From: Hypericum androsaemum | Lineage: Eukaryota; Streptophyta; Magnoliopsida; Malpighiales; Hypericaceae | Direction: 5' to 3' | NCBI GenBank assembly: GCA_963995505.1 | Contig: OZ023189.1 | Location: 14,779,495-14,843,494, forward strand | Length of the DNA: 64,000 nt | Part shown: piece after piece, positions 49,186 to 60,649 of the stretch | Layout: every line of letters starts with the position of its first letter | Numbering within the stretch: position 1 is the stretch's first letter | The notes under the pieces: generated by a model | The model's input: the letters and a program-made list of their open reading frames with translations, nothing else | Told to the model about the DNA's origin: nothing | The model's database searches: none | Program-made: the position numbers and the translations under genes

Positions 49186-50700
49186 AAATCAGAGAGATTC
49201 CAGGACAATTAATTTTTAATCTCAACAAGTTCTTTTAAAATTTTTAATAGGAGATTCTCTTGAGACTTGAAGCTTTTTTTATGGCTAGCAAAAAGAAAGT
49301 GAGAAAAATGGAATGAAAAAATTAGAATTGATCAATCTTGAAAAAAGACACACAAAAAACCAAAAAAGACTAAGTTCTTCCATCCAAAAAAGTTTGTTTT
49401 GACTAAAAAATTATGAATGAGTTGACAATGGGAGCTGGACCTTCTAATCTAAATGAATGAGTTTCCGTATAAGATATGGTCGCAGAAAAATGTTCAAAAA
49501 AGCTATTTCAAATTGAGAGTTCTAGATGCAATAATTCTCTTTTCTTGACTATAAGTTCCCGGCATAAAGGGTGAATCAAGATTAAGTGGAACTATTGCCA
49601 GAGGGTGAATCAAGATTAAGTGGAACTATTGTATCAAGTTTAAATTAAATGATACATAGTGCGATAGAGAAAAATAAAGTATGATAATAATAATAATAAA
49701 TAGAGGTTACCCGGAACTCAAATCCTTAACCTAATTAGTAGAGCATCGTATCATTAAACATCTGAAGAAGCTACAATTGTACCAAATGAATAGACGCCAA
49801 TCCGATAACATCCTGCTCCAATAAAGGAATACAGCCAACAGGTGGGGCAACAAGAATGTGACAACCAAGAGGGAAACTAAGTGCATAATTAGAAAGCCAA
49901 TTTGCAACCCGACTGACTTCACGACAACAATGATGGACCCTCGACGCACCAATTCGAAGGGTCGAACTATTTGTCGAAAAAAATCGCAAGATCTTTGAAG
50001 TCAGTCAACACGAACTCATTCATCTTCCAACCCGAAATTTTCCAACAGAATATGGAATGAGTGAGTCCACCAGTGTCTAACTCATCTCCACTTTCCAAAA
50101 TAGAACAGAAATAGAACCACAGATCTAAAGAAAAAAACTTATTAAAAGCAATCTAATTAATGCCGCCCCCTTGACCAATGATGTCTTCTGATAATTACAC
50201 CAGTTTCTTTATAATTAAAGTTTTAATATTGCGCAAAAATTTCAGAATGGAGGTTACACCAATTGTACCAAAGTGCATTACCTAAGTTACTAAATTGACA
50301 AATAACATAGTCCTATGATAAACACAATTTGAATACATAACCAAAGATATTCCTTAGTGACCGTCAAGGCCTAAATCTAACATGTATTAACATAATACAA
50401 GATAATTTAAAAGAACTAGAGCATAAAAACAAACTAATTCAACAAAACGGATAGAACACAATAGAAAGATTTGAGCCCTTCCGATATTTGAGCTATTTCA
50501 AGAGAAAGAAGATACATGTGGACAGTTTTAAATTAGTAAGATTTGATTTTAAAAAAAATTATGAGTTAACTTTTTCGGGTAAAAATTGTCTCCATTGATT
50601 TTTGAATTGTGGACATTTTAAACAAAAGAACCAAACAAAAAATTTCAAGCTCGATACTTTTAATCAAAATATAACAACTTCATCTACATTTTGTTGCTAG
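49186..50700. other. Intergenic, nothing recognised
   Basis: AT-rich. A short direct duplication of AGGGTGAATCAAGATTAAGT occurs at 49568-49620. The last part would be the promoter of the subtilase fragment. Confidence 0.4.
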
Positions 50701-50830
50701 AATTTAAGTGTGGCTAATGAAAAAAGATACATTTAAAAGAGTGGGCCCGAGTACTAGAGTGTGGCCTTGTGTGGAAAAAAAACCCAAGAGCCATTTCCAA
50801 TTCAGTACCGCACTTCAACACAGTTCCCAC

Positions 50831-51286
50831 ATGCACTCCCTTTCTTCCACACTGCACTGTCCAAACAGAGACAGAAGTAGCAGTAATAGAACCACTTTCC
50901 TCTCTATAATCCCCACAAACTCCAAACTCAGTGTCACGAAAAAAATAGGATTTCTTTTCATTTTCCTACTTGGTTTCCTGTCGTCCGTTTCGGGTGGTTA
51001 CTCGAGCTCGGTCCCGACCACTTACATAATGCGTGTCCGAAACAACGCCAGGCCCGCCGTTTTCCCCACCCACAGGCATTGGTACGCGGCCTCACTCGGC
51101 TCAGTCTCGACGGACGACCAGTCACCCGACTCCTGCATCCTCCACACCTACGACACCGTTTTCCACGGCTTCTCTGCTAAGCTCTCCCAAGCGGAGGCCC
51201 TCGCTGTCGAGGCGCTCCCCCACTTGCTCGCTGTCATCCCCGAGCGCGTGAGGCACGTCCACACCTCGTGCTCCCCCGAGTTCCAT
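50831..51286 (+). pseudogene. Subtilase (SBT1-like) 5' fragment
   Basis: Encodes a hydrophobic signal peptide (KKIGFLFIFLLGFLSSVSGG) followed by an inhibitor I9 prodomain: TYIMRVRNNARPAVFPTHRH, ILHTYDTVFHGFSAKLSQAE and LLAVIPERVRHVHTSCSPEF, the usual lead into the peptidase S8 domain. Plant subtilases are secreted serine proteases of about 750 residues. Here the frame stops just after SPEF, where Gypsy sequence begins, and the catalytic domain is not found in the following kilobases. The frame is open further 5' but the ATG at 50831 is the likely start. A protein of about 155 residues without protease activity is all that could be made. Confidence 0.82.
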
Positions 51287-52577
51287 ACCTGCTCATAACC
51301 AAAGACTTGATCACGCCATTCAATCCTCCAACAAAACTGACCGTGAAGTATCTTTCGGTCAAGAACTCGTTCACGCTCAACATCCTCGCTTTGAGTTCTT
51401 TGAATCTCCTAGCATACTCGCTAACACTACCATTTTGCTTCAAATGGTCAAGTTCATCAATAAGATTCATTGTAAACACGGAACGGAAGTATACACTTTT
51501 TCACCAATCTCTAAACCCGCCATTTCCACCTTTTCCGGCTCATCTACCCTGGTCCTAGGGTTAGCGCTATTAACCACGGAAAAGTCTGAATCACATACCT
51601 GCTCATTACCAAGATTTGCTTCGCTGTGTCTACTTGGGCACCTGAAATGGCCAACCGACTTCTCCTCCACTGCGATGACTGGATGAGTGCCTCCCGCGCC
51701 CTCGTCCAAGCTTCTCCCCTGTAAGATTCCAGGCGGTGTCCCAAGAACACCTATTCCGTCCAATCCCCGCACCTGGAGAGTTCCAAGAACTTGGTCCAAC
51801 TTCGTGTTGATCTCCTGCTGCTTCGCGTTGATCCTCCATTGCACTTGCTCCAACTCCCTGCAAGTTTCTTGCAGTTTAGAGCTCGTATCCGTGCTCAAAA
51901 TAACGCTGGACAATTGTTCAAACACTTGGCGTGCACCGCGGCAACCACTCGTAACGTGACCAAGATCCCCTTGCCTCCAGGATGTCGCAGCCATCCCCAT
52001 CGGCGTCCCCTCTGCGGTTGAGTGTGGTGAAGCCTCCAAAATACCTTTTTCCATCACCGGCCCCGAACTTGAGCGTTACCAAAATCTCCATCTGCTCCAA
52101 CCTCGCATCGTTTTCCTCCAAGCGCGTGCAGAATCCTCCCACTTGCAAGCCCATATCTCCTGCCCTCTTGGCCATTGAAGGAGATGCGTGGTTCCGAGTT
52201 CCCGTTTCTGTTGCCATGGATGAGTCGAAAAATTTCCCTTGCCCTCCCCTTTTCTTGCGCGAAGGGTATCCGATAATTCCCCTTCAACAGCTCTAGACTA
52301 CTTGATGATAAAATTCCGTACGCTTTGATACCACTTGTCACGATCTTGATCGAGAAATTAGGAATAAGAACCCTAATTTGGTAGAATTGGGGAAATAGAA
52401 GAGAGAGGGGGGGAGAAACGAGAGAGAAATTGGGGGAAGATGGAATCAATTAATATTGATGTAAGATGACAATAACACCCCTACAATCACTACTCCTCTA
52501 GTACTTATACTACGGCTTATTACAGAATAGTCATCACTACTATTTTCTATTACCTTTACAGTCCCGAGTACGTGACA
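51287..52577 (-). mobile_element. Ty3/Gypsy fragment (LTR, PBS, partial gag)
   Basis: On the minus strand: an LTR of 242 bp (52577-52336; ends TGTCACG/CGTGACA), a primer-binding site TGGTATCAAAGC right after it, and gag-like coding text with coiled-coil (LEQVQWRINAKQQEINTKLD) and the retro-gag motif DELDHLKQNGSVSEYARRFK up to 51290. The initiator-Met-type primer site and gag layout fit a Gypsy element. The rest (pol, 3' LTR) is missing, and the truncated end abuts the subtilase fragment. CATACCTGCTCAT occurs at both 51286 and 51597, perhaps marking an internal rearrangement. Confidence 0.75.
52336..52577 (-). repeat. LTR of the Gypsy fragment
   Basis: Begins TGTCACG and ends CGTGACA; adjacent to the primer-binding site. 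No second copy in the window. Confidence 0.6.
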
Positions 52578-52724
52578 AGCCCTTCGTACTCAATTTTCTG
52601 AACATAATCATCGATACGCCTAAAACACAACTAAACAAATGAAACCGAAATTTCGAACAACATCACTAAACCTACTGACTAGATCATTCAAGTACCATCA
52701 AGCATAATCCTTGCTTCGAGTTGA

Positions 52725-52844
52725 TCAGACTCGGGACGGGCCAATACCTCGCCTGGGCTCGTCGCCCCTTGAGCGGAGACAGAGCCAACCGATGAAGGAG
52801 ACAATCGCGGAAACCGCAACAATTACTATGATGACAACGTTCAT
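52725..52844 (-). CDS. Possible small membrane peptide or transmembrane exon
   Basis: 39 residues on the minus strand. The first ~23 are strongly hydrophobic (MNVVIIVIVAVSAIVSFIGW) and are followed by a basic stretch RSRGDEPRRG, like a single-pass membrane segment with a positive-inside flank. A pyrimidine-AG acceptor (CCTCTTTTCAG) lies just upstream, so it may be an orphan exon, for instance of a receptor kinase. I do not recognise the family. Confidence 0.25.
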   Translation of the reverse strand: MNVVIIVIVAVSAIVSFIGWLCLRSRGDEPRRGIGPSRV

Positions 52845-52878
52845 CTGGCTGAAAAGAGAGGAGCAATTCATTTATTAG

Positions 52879-52941
52879 TAGAAGAAGAAGAAGAAGAAGA
52901 AGAAGAAGAAGAAGGAGAAGAAGAAGAAGAAGAAGAAGAAC
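52879..52941 (+). repeat. GAA microsatellite
   Basis: About 20 GAA units with one GGA interruption. Confidence 0.95.
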
Positions 52942-53211
52942 CTGAACTTCATACTGTAACTACCTTGGGCAAGTGGGAGTGAATTCAAGGACTTGGGTTC
53001 TAATACCTGAGCCAAGAATCTCTCAGGAATCCTGGCTCAGGCTAGGAAAATGAAACGCCAACCTAAAGATTCACCTAATTACTATAATTACGCACCCTGA
53101 TGAAATAAAGAACATGCGGGCTTCGTTCCAAATTCGGCCGGCCCAAGGAACTTTCAATTTCAAGCGCTAAATCACCAACCATATGTTCTCATATATTTAT
53201 TTTCCTTTTTT

Positions 53212-53268
53212 GGTGATAATGGAGGACTCGAACCTCCGCGCTCTTTAGCACGAGATTTTGAGTCTCGC
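53212..53268 (-). repeat. tRNA-Leu(CAA)-like fragment
   Basis: The minus strand reads GCGAGACTCAAAATCTCG (anticodon arm, CAA) through GTGCTAAAGAGCG to GGAGGTTCGAGTCCTCC (T arm). About 45 bases match plastid trnL-CAA as I recall it. The 5' acceptor and D arm do not match a working tRNA. It could be a plastid insertion or the head of a leucine-tRNA-derived SINE. Not a functional tRNA gene. Confidence 0.55.
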
Positions 53269-53284
53269 TTATCATCTTATCATT

Positions 53285-54980
53285 TTTTTTCCAAAAAGGG
53301 TGTTATATATTTTTTAACATAATCTTTTTTATTCTTTTAGTAACTAATTTTTGTGAGATTTGAATTCGTATAGAAATTCAGGAACTATGGTTCGAGTGGA
53401 AGCGACTAGATCTGACTTTGCCCCTGAAGCAACCAAGCCTCCTTCTTGCCGGCCTTCAAAAAATCTCCCTTCGCAACGAACAGCAATCAATTGGTCTCGA
53501 AGAGTCCTTTGAATATTTCGGGTTGACACAGGTATAGAAATCATGCTAGAATGCAATAGAATATTAAAAATTTGGAGGAGCACGTATGCAAGAAGGAAGT
53601 TTGAGCTTGGGGCACTTTTACCTTGAAAAATCATAGAGTTACCTCAGGGGGAGTTAGCTGCACCTACAATCGAAATTTCACTGGGGTTCGCGATGGTGGA
53701 GGAACTGGATCGGGAAAAAGAGCCATATCCTTTGTTTTTTGCAAACCAAAAAAATATTCTGAAGAGCTACAAGAAGATTTAAAAAATACAAAAATTGTAT
53801 CCAAAATTATGCGAAAAAAAATATTTTAAAAAAAACCTTGTCCTTCGTAAACCTCTTTGAGCTAAATAAGCTTTTTTATGCACTTCCATTGTCCTTTACT
53901 ATATGCAATCACAAATTCAGTGATTGAAAGATTTCATTGAAATTGTTCGTTTGGAAATTTCCCAAAAAGTTAATCATAGGTTCTTCTCTCCATCGCTCAG
54001 TAACATCGATAAATTAGATGAAATTACAGAAAGAGAGGAACAGTTCTGGCAAGCCATTGTCTGAGTATTGTTAGAAATATCCTATTTTATGCCCTTTTTT
54101 TATATTCTCTGTTAAATTTTTGATGCGGACTCTTTTCTGCTTCAAAATTATTAATAAGCTCCTAGCACTTAACTTATTGGCACCCCCACATAACTATAAA
54201 CTCATTATTCAAATGATCTCCGAATTAAATTAGGGTGAAATTTGCGCAGTATCGAATGTAAAATTCGCCATTGCCAATAAATTTGTGTGGTGGTATTTTG
54301 AATAGTGGTAAAATTGAATTATTTTTAAAGATTTACAGTTGAGAACTCTTATTCAAATTGTAATAATATTTTTATCGATTGATATAATTGGTTGTCGGTT
54401 ATTTATGCGGTTACTTAACAATAGAAAGTATTAATAGTGATTGAAAGTCAAAGTACAAAACACCCAATAAGATTGCTAAATTAATTGACTTGTGTGAAGG
54501 GACAATTAGCATTAGATTCATCTGGAGAGCTCTAATGCTATTTAGAAATTAACATACGTGTTAAATCTATATATGATATGCTTTGTGACGTGGAGTCGAA
54601 AATTTGGATCCAGGCTTGATGACCTTTATGGCTTTTTCTGTCACCAACTTTGGCGTTTACATCGGACCTCATTTTTTTAATGGATATTTATTAATCGGTA
54701 CGATATATATATATATATACACTAATTGATGTGGTGATTTTCTGAGGTTGCGATATATATACTCTGTCAAAATTTTATCACGCAAAAACAAAAAGGGAAA
54801 ATGTGTAATAGAAAAAATTACCTGATAAAATAATCTATCTTTTCTGAAGGAAAAAAAATCTATGTTAATGTTTGATATAATATATAATATCAAAATACAA
54901 TATATATATATATTGATAGATGACAAGGCGATAGTGACCTAAAAGTCCCCTTCATTATTGATCACTTCTCTTCATCATCT
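53285..54980. other. Intergenic, nothing recognised
   Basis: AT-rich with a somewhat GC-richer patch at 53380-53700 in which no domain could be identified. Confidence 0.35.
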
Positions 54981-54984
54981 CGGC

Positions 54985-55110
54985 AGAATCTCACCAACTC
55001 GTTAGTGCAAACCTTGATGGTTTTGTGGTTAGAACGCAATCTTACGTAACTACTTCGGTTCTAAACCCCGGTTGAATGGGAAAAGTTTGACGTGTTGGTG
55101 ACTACTTTGA
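54985..55110 (+). repeat. SINE-like pol III box pair
   Basis: GTGGTTAGAACGC (A-box-like) and CGGTTCTAAACCCCGG (B-box-like) about 30 bases apart. Ends and TSD not found. Confidence 0.35.
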
Positions 55111-55565
55111 AAATTTGGTGAAGTTTTACTGACAGTTATTTATTATTGTTGTATTTTTAATGATTTGATCTCGACATTTACTTAAGATAAAACAATTTAT
55201 TGAGTTAATTTGTGTGATTATCGGTAGCTACCCAGTTTCAATTACCATCAGTAGTTTATCGGTAGCTACCCAATTTCCCTTTATATATTTTTTATAAATA
55301 TTTATGAGATTCAGTTTCAAATCCTTGTGTAAAAATTTATTTTTCAAATAAAAATCTACTCATTTTAAAATGTAGGATTAAAAAGGTATAAAGGTAAAAA
55401 AAATAACTTCTTTAAATTTATTTCTTCTAGTTTTAAGCTATTGGAAATTTTTTTGACAACATTCAATACTTTAATTTTTATAAATAATAACTATATTTTC
55501 TAAATGTGTCCAATATTTTTTAAACATAGTGAATAATTTCAAATTGTATGAAAATTTTATGTTTC

Positions 55566-55997
55566 AAATCCAAGGTAAAAACACAGTCCAACCGTTTGGA
55601 CTACGAACCGATAACTTTTCTGTTTCGAGTTTAACCTACCCACTTTGTGAATCACTTGAAATTTAGTTGGACCGGATATTTTCACCAGATTTTTTACTCG
55701 ATCCACCTGGTTCGACCAGATTTTTTCCAAACTAACACAAAATAAAATAAAAAGTCGTACCACATACTAAATTTTTTCAACTCGACAAAAAATTGGACTA
55801 GATATGAAATAAATTGGTCTGCATTTTTAAAATATGAATTTTGAAACTTATATTTTAATTTTTGATATATATATATATATATTTATATTATAATATTGAA
55901 AAAGAACAATAAAAGTTTGGTGTGACTGATGATCTGACTGGTTGAACTGATCGATCCCGAGATCACACTAAATTCTGTGTCATTTTTTAAAACCTTC
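55566..55997. mobile_element. Probable hAT-type MITE, diverged
   Basis: Facing aaggtaaaaa/ttttttaaaacctt ends and GGTTCGAC-type subterminal blocks like the other family copies. TSD unclear, so ends are approximate. Confidence 0.45.
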
Positions 55998-56105
55998 ATC
56001 AAATGTCGCATTTTTAAGCGCCATAAGAATTGCTTTTTTAGAATGAAAAATTCTACAAACGACTGCATGCAGTCATTGACTAGAAAGCCTTCATATCATT
56101 ACAAT

Positions 56106-56408
56106 GGGCTTGAATTGGGTCTGGAATGAGCTCATTGCGAACGTTTGGAGTGAAGTACATGCAGGGGCTTTTTTGAAAAAAAAGTTAAAATACGAGGACA
56201 AAAATGAAAAAGTCTGTACAACAGGGGATCACCAACATGCCGATACTGATAACTGGGCGTGCCATTGTCGTAGCACGCGGGCTATTATCAATAACTGGAC
56301 TTGCCAGTGTCGTAACTGGGGCATATCATTGTGAGACCTGAGACATGCGATTCTCGATCTTTTAGTCCAAACAGTCCGTAATAATCCCTTCACTTGGGAT
56401 CCAAGCCC
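56106..56408. mobile_element. TIR element of the 10538 family
   Basis: Ends GGGCTTGAATTGGG and the complement of GATCCAAGCCC, flanked on both sides by CATTACAATG (an 8-10-bp TSD depending on where the terminal G/C is assigned). Internal repeats of CATGCCGATACTG / GCCAGTGTCGTAACTGG type. Confidence 0.78.
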
Positions 56409-56479
56409 ATTACAATGTCAATTATAATATCGCAGCTTACTTCGTTGAAAAATATTATAACTTGCAGTATACAAAAAAG

Positions 56480-57041
56480 CAATGTTTTTAAAACCGACCT
56501 AAAAGGTGACCCAGATTTTTTAATATTTCAGGTTCACCCGGTCCGACCGGTCAGGTCACCAATCGGAACGTGACTTTTATTTTTATATTACTATTATTAA
56601 ATAAGTTTTAATAAATTTAATTTAGCATAAAAATGATAAAATCTTAAATAAGTTCAAATATTTGACAACTTTGTTATACAATTTATCCAAACAAAATTTT
56701 TAAACATCAATTTAAGAAGTCTATAATTACAAGAAGATGATTATACAAGTTTTTTGTTTGACATATTAGTTCAATTCGTTTGACTTAATTGATAAATTTG
56801 TTATTGATCCAAAAGTGATGTAGACACTCCGAGCGTGGATGTTGTGGTTTTGTTTCTAAATTTGATCCGAAAAAATAAATATTAAAATTTTTAATTCGGG
56901 CAAACTGGATCACTTTAAGAACCTGACCAGACAGTCGACCGAATTTTGATTGGTCGAACTATTTGTTGAGTTTTAGGCAAAAACCAACCAAGGTTTGGTC
57001 CTGTGTGGTAGTCCGGTTGGATCGCGATTTTGAAAATGTTG
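56480..57041. mobile_element. hAT-type MITE, GGTCCGACCGG family
   Basis: Ends CAATGTTTTTAAAACCG and CGATTTTGAAAATGTTG, flanked by CAAAAAAG (56472-56479) and CAAAAAAAG (57042-57050). Facing GGTCCGACCGGTC-like blocks; AT-rich core. Confidence 0.75.
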
Positions 57042-57306
57042 CAAAAAAAGTATTGGGTCATAATTTCCGCAATTGTTCCCTCGAGAAAAAGTCAAGTTCC
57101 CGTATTACGTAATAATATAACATCTCCTTACGTATTTTGTTCTATTCTTACAATAAATTGTGCTAATAACGACAACAGGTGTTCTTGCACTTTTCTTTCA
57201 AGAAACCTGTACTTGTACTTTTGTTTTATACGTAAAGTTCTGAAAAATAAATTTTAGAAGTCCTCGATCTGTGCACCAGTAATTGTGAAAAAAGAGATTA
57301 GTTTTT

Positions 57307-57735
57307 GAGCAAATTTCCCTCAGGTCCCTAGAGTTTGCTAAAATTACTATTTTAGTTCCTGCTGTTTCAAAATCAAAACTTTGATCCCCTAGTTTGCTTT
57401 TATTGTACTCTAAGGTCCCTCGAGGTCAATTGCTGATGTCATCCAGTCAACATAATTTCAAAATGATAATTATACCTTTCTAATAAATTTTTTTTGAAAG
57501 GGCAATAAATTCAGAACGGAGAAGATGACTTGGAAAATAAATTTTTCTATTATTTTATTTTAAGAGTATAATTGTCATTTTGAAATTATGTTGACTGGAT
57601 GACATCAGCAATTGACCTCGAGGGACCTTAGAGTACAATAAAAATAAACCAGGAAGATCAAAGTTTCAATTTTAAAACAGTAGGGACTAAAACAATAATT
57701 TAAGCAAATTCTAAGGACCTAAGAGTAATTGGCTC
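57307..57735. mobile_element. 429-bp foldback MULE-MITE, AGGTCCCT family
   Basis: Long TIRs (about 165 bp) starting GAGCAAATTTCCCTCAGGTC and the complement of GACCTAAGAGTAATTGGCTC, around a short AT-rich loop. 9-bp TSD TTAGTTTTT / TTAATTTTT with one mismatch. Older relative of 19580-19832 and 22588-23758. Confidence 0.82.
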
Positions 57736-58023
57736 TTAATTTTTTGATAAGTAAAACAGAGATTGGAACTTCTCGTTGAGAAGGATTACTGCTAAGTGCT
57801 AAGCCAATTATACTATTACATTTTGGACTATGTAAATTTCTTTGGGGTCAAATTAAATTCTTCGCGGGTACATATATGCAAAACGAATCTGATTATCAAA
57901 GTAATTATTTTTTGCGTAAATAAAAAAATCAAGTGGGGATAGAGTTTTATATCAAAAAAAGTGGGGATAGAGCTGCCTCCACTAGTGAGTGACCAAGTGT
58001 TTTTATGATTACAACATTGAAAA

Positions 58024-58690
58024 TTATGGTTGATTAGATTTAATTAATAAGTGCCACAAAATTATGTGCGCTGTGGTTTCTGGTGACTGACGACAGAGCG
58101 GACATTCAACGTCCACGACCATGCCTCTTTTTGTCAGATTAGCGCTAACTGGGAGGTTGTCATCCATGGCTCTCCAAAGGAAAATTTTAATTCTAGGTGG
58201 ACAATTCAAGCGTCGCCAACTTGCCCATAAGGAGCTCAAGTTCAGCGAAGGAGCGGGTCTGTCCATCGAGGACCACCATTTGTTGAAGTCGTAATGATAT
58301 CCATTCCTTACATCATAAGAGCCATCCCTGGAGAATTTCCATCGCAGGGTGTCAGGAGTTCCACTAGAACTGAGGTAGATGGATTTAATCTTGATCACTT
58401 CATCCGGTTGGAATATCTCATCTGGCAAAACTGTGTTCCATCCTTGCCCTCCTTCTAACATCAAGTCAGCCACATATTGATAGTGATCCATTCCCGGCCG
58501 TCTGTAAGAAGGTCGACCTGCAGGGATTCCTGGTACCCAAGAATCATGCCAGATATTAACCTTCGTTCCGGTTCCAATTCTCCATTCAACGCCGTCTTCT
58601 AGTAAAGATAATCCCTCTCGTAAGCTCCTCCAGACGTAACTCGGGGAGTGACCAATCGGGGCTTGTAAGATGTTACATCGCGGAAAATAC
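58024..58690 (-). pseudogene. LINE reverse-transcriptase 3' fragment (zf-RVT)
   Basis: The minus strand reads VWRSLREGLSLLEDGVEWRI, GTKVNIWHDSWVPG, then WKFSRDGSYDVRNGYHY and LNCPPRIKIFLWRAMDDNLP with CPLCRQSPETTAHI, the zinc-binding region that follows RT in plant L1-type LINEs. The frame ends soon after. RT proper and the endonuclease are absent. The 5' truncation is typical of LINE insertion, but the poly(A) tail was not identified. Confidence 0.8.
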
Positions 58691-58929
58691 TTATGATTGT
58701 TGTGCTCGCACGATCACGACACTTTTGAAGTACGAGAGGATGTTGTTAAAGTCCAAACAAACGTAGATTTCTTTTAAAGAAGCATATTCATATTAGACCC
58801 ATTCACAACAGAGTAAAATATATTTTGTGATTGGTACGAGATTTTTTAAATTAAAGCTACGTCATTTAATGTATAGATCCAATAAAATGAATTAATTACC
58901 CCTCAAATAAACCAAATGAAGAAATTCAT

Positions 58930-59290
58930 TACTGAAGTAACAGGTTGGGGCCGGATTGGGTCCGGACTCTAATAAGTCTAATCCAGTCCGAACATCGGAT
59001 TAGATCGTGGCCGCCCACGTCATTAAAATATTGACAAGAAAAATCTAACGGCCCTTGTTTCCGAAGATATTATGGTCAAAACTCCCCTCTCTCCTCTATT
59101 CCTTCTTACTTCTTTCATAACTCTCTCTTTCTTTATCTCTCTTTCCCCTCCATTTTTCTCTCCTCTCTCCCCATTTCTCCAAGGAAGCCCTGAGATACAC
59201 AAGGATACCTCTCCTTGGCCTATAAATCTAATCTTTTTTTGGAGAAATACCTATAGATCTAATCGATCTCGTGCTTTTACTTTGTAAGTT
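58930..59290 (+). promoter_or_regulatory. Possible promoter and leader exon of the group VII ERF locus
   Basis: A CT-rich leader-like block (59080-59200) ends in ACTTTGTAAGTTTC, a good splice donor at about 59285. It would suit a 5'UTR exon of the downstream ERF relic, whose first coding part is missing. Linkage is inferred from position only. Confidence 0.25.
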
Positions 59291-59753
59291 TCAATTTCTG
59301 GTATTGTAGATCAATGATGTATGAATTTGAATTGAGATGCCATATAAATAATTGACAGAAAAATAATTTTTGTCACAAAAGGTTGTAATGAGTACATATT
59401 ATACATTACTAGTAACTATAAATTTTAAAATTTTCAAATACTCATTTTTATTAACTACGACAAAGAGACTCCCTCGAGAAAATAAATTATTTTATAAAAA
59501 TCATCTATCAATATGAAACAAAATATGTCCGTGAGAAAAAAAATCAATACAAAAAAGGCAATTATCTTAATTTATCCTACAATCAAGCACAATTATTTAA
59601 TCTAAATTTTTGTAATATTTTTCATTAATGATAAGATTCTATTCCTTAAATGCTCATTGTAGTAGATTAATGAGGTGGCCTTAGTTATCCACATATTATT
59701 AATTAATTGGTTAAGACATACTAAGTCATCAAATGACTTGGTATGTTGGGACC

Positions 59754-60313
59754 GGGAGTGGATTGAGTACGGAGTGAAGGAATCGATTCCGAACGGTTTG
59801 GAGTGAAGGGGGACCGCAGTGGCAAGCGCAGTTATGTGATAATGGCATGTGTATTTGTGACAGTGGCAAGTCCCCGTTGATGATAATGGCACGCGTAGTT
59901 TTTTTCATTTTGGTCCCCCATATTTTAGCATTTTTGCAAAAAGGTCACACTGGCATGCGCAGTTATGTGATAATGGCATGCACAGTTATGTGATACTGGC
60001 ATGCGCAGTTATGTGATAATGGCATTTGTATCCGGCATGCGTTTGTGCGTGGCTTTTTTTATTTTGGTCTCTGTATTTTAGCATTTTTGCAAAAAGGTCA
60101 CACTGGCATGCGCAGTTATGTGATAATGGCATGCACAGTTATGTGATACTGGCATGCGCAGTTATGTGATAATGGCATTTGTATCCGGCATGCGTTTGTG
60201 CGTGGCTTTTTTTATTTTGGTCTCTGTATTTTAGCGCGTTTACAAAAAAGTCCCCGCGTGTCTTCATTCCGAACGGTTCGGAATCTGAGCATTGCGTGCC
60301 CAATCCATACCTT
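59754..60313. mobile_element. TIR element with 153-bp internal tandem duplication
   Basis: Ends GGGAGTGGATTGAGTACG and the complement of TGCCCAATCCATACCTT, TSD GTTGGGACC at 59745-59753 and 60314-60322. Inside, GGCATGCGCAGTTATGTGATA repeats. A 153-bp unit starting AAGGTCACACTGGCATGCGC at 59941 is repeated almost exactly from 60094, so this duplication is recent. Same family as 10538 and 56106. Confidence 0.85.
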
Positions 60314-60649
60314 GTTGGGACCAACATAAAATTTTTCGAACCAGCGGGGATCAACTTGCATATCCCATTTAGGGGGAGAGTATTTATTTATTGGGTAGCT
60401 AACTACTCTTTTTACTATATTTTCATGCAAGTTGGATTTAACAATATCACTATATATTTAACCAAATAAAGTGGGCTCTAATATTATAATATTCCGAATT
60501 ATTTGTAAAATCTTTTGAGTACTAATCCCACATTTCGAGTCAAATAATTGACCTATAGGCCCGCTACTCCTATATTGAATCATTAGGTGTAACAATGTGA
60601 CTAACAGGTCAAACACTTTTCATAGACATGCTTTTTTTTTTTATTTTAG

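Noticed and set aside
53212..53268. Functional tRNA-Leu gene
   Set aside because: The acceptor and D arms do not form; only the anticodon-to-T part is recognisable.
59941..60240. Regular repeats that could suggest a CRISPR-like or satellite array
   Set aside because: Plant nuclear context, imperfect short units inside an inverted-repeat element with a TSD. No cas genes or uniform spacers; it is a transposon core.
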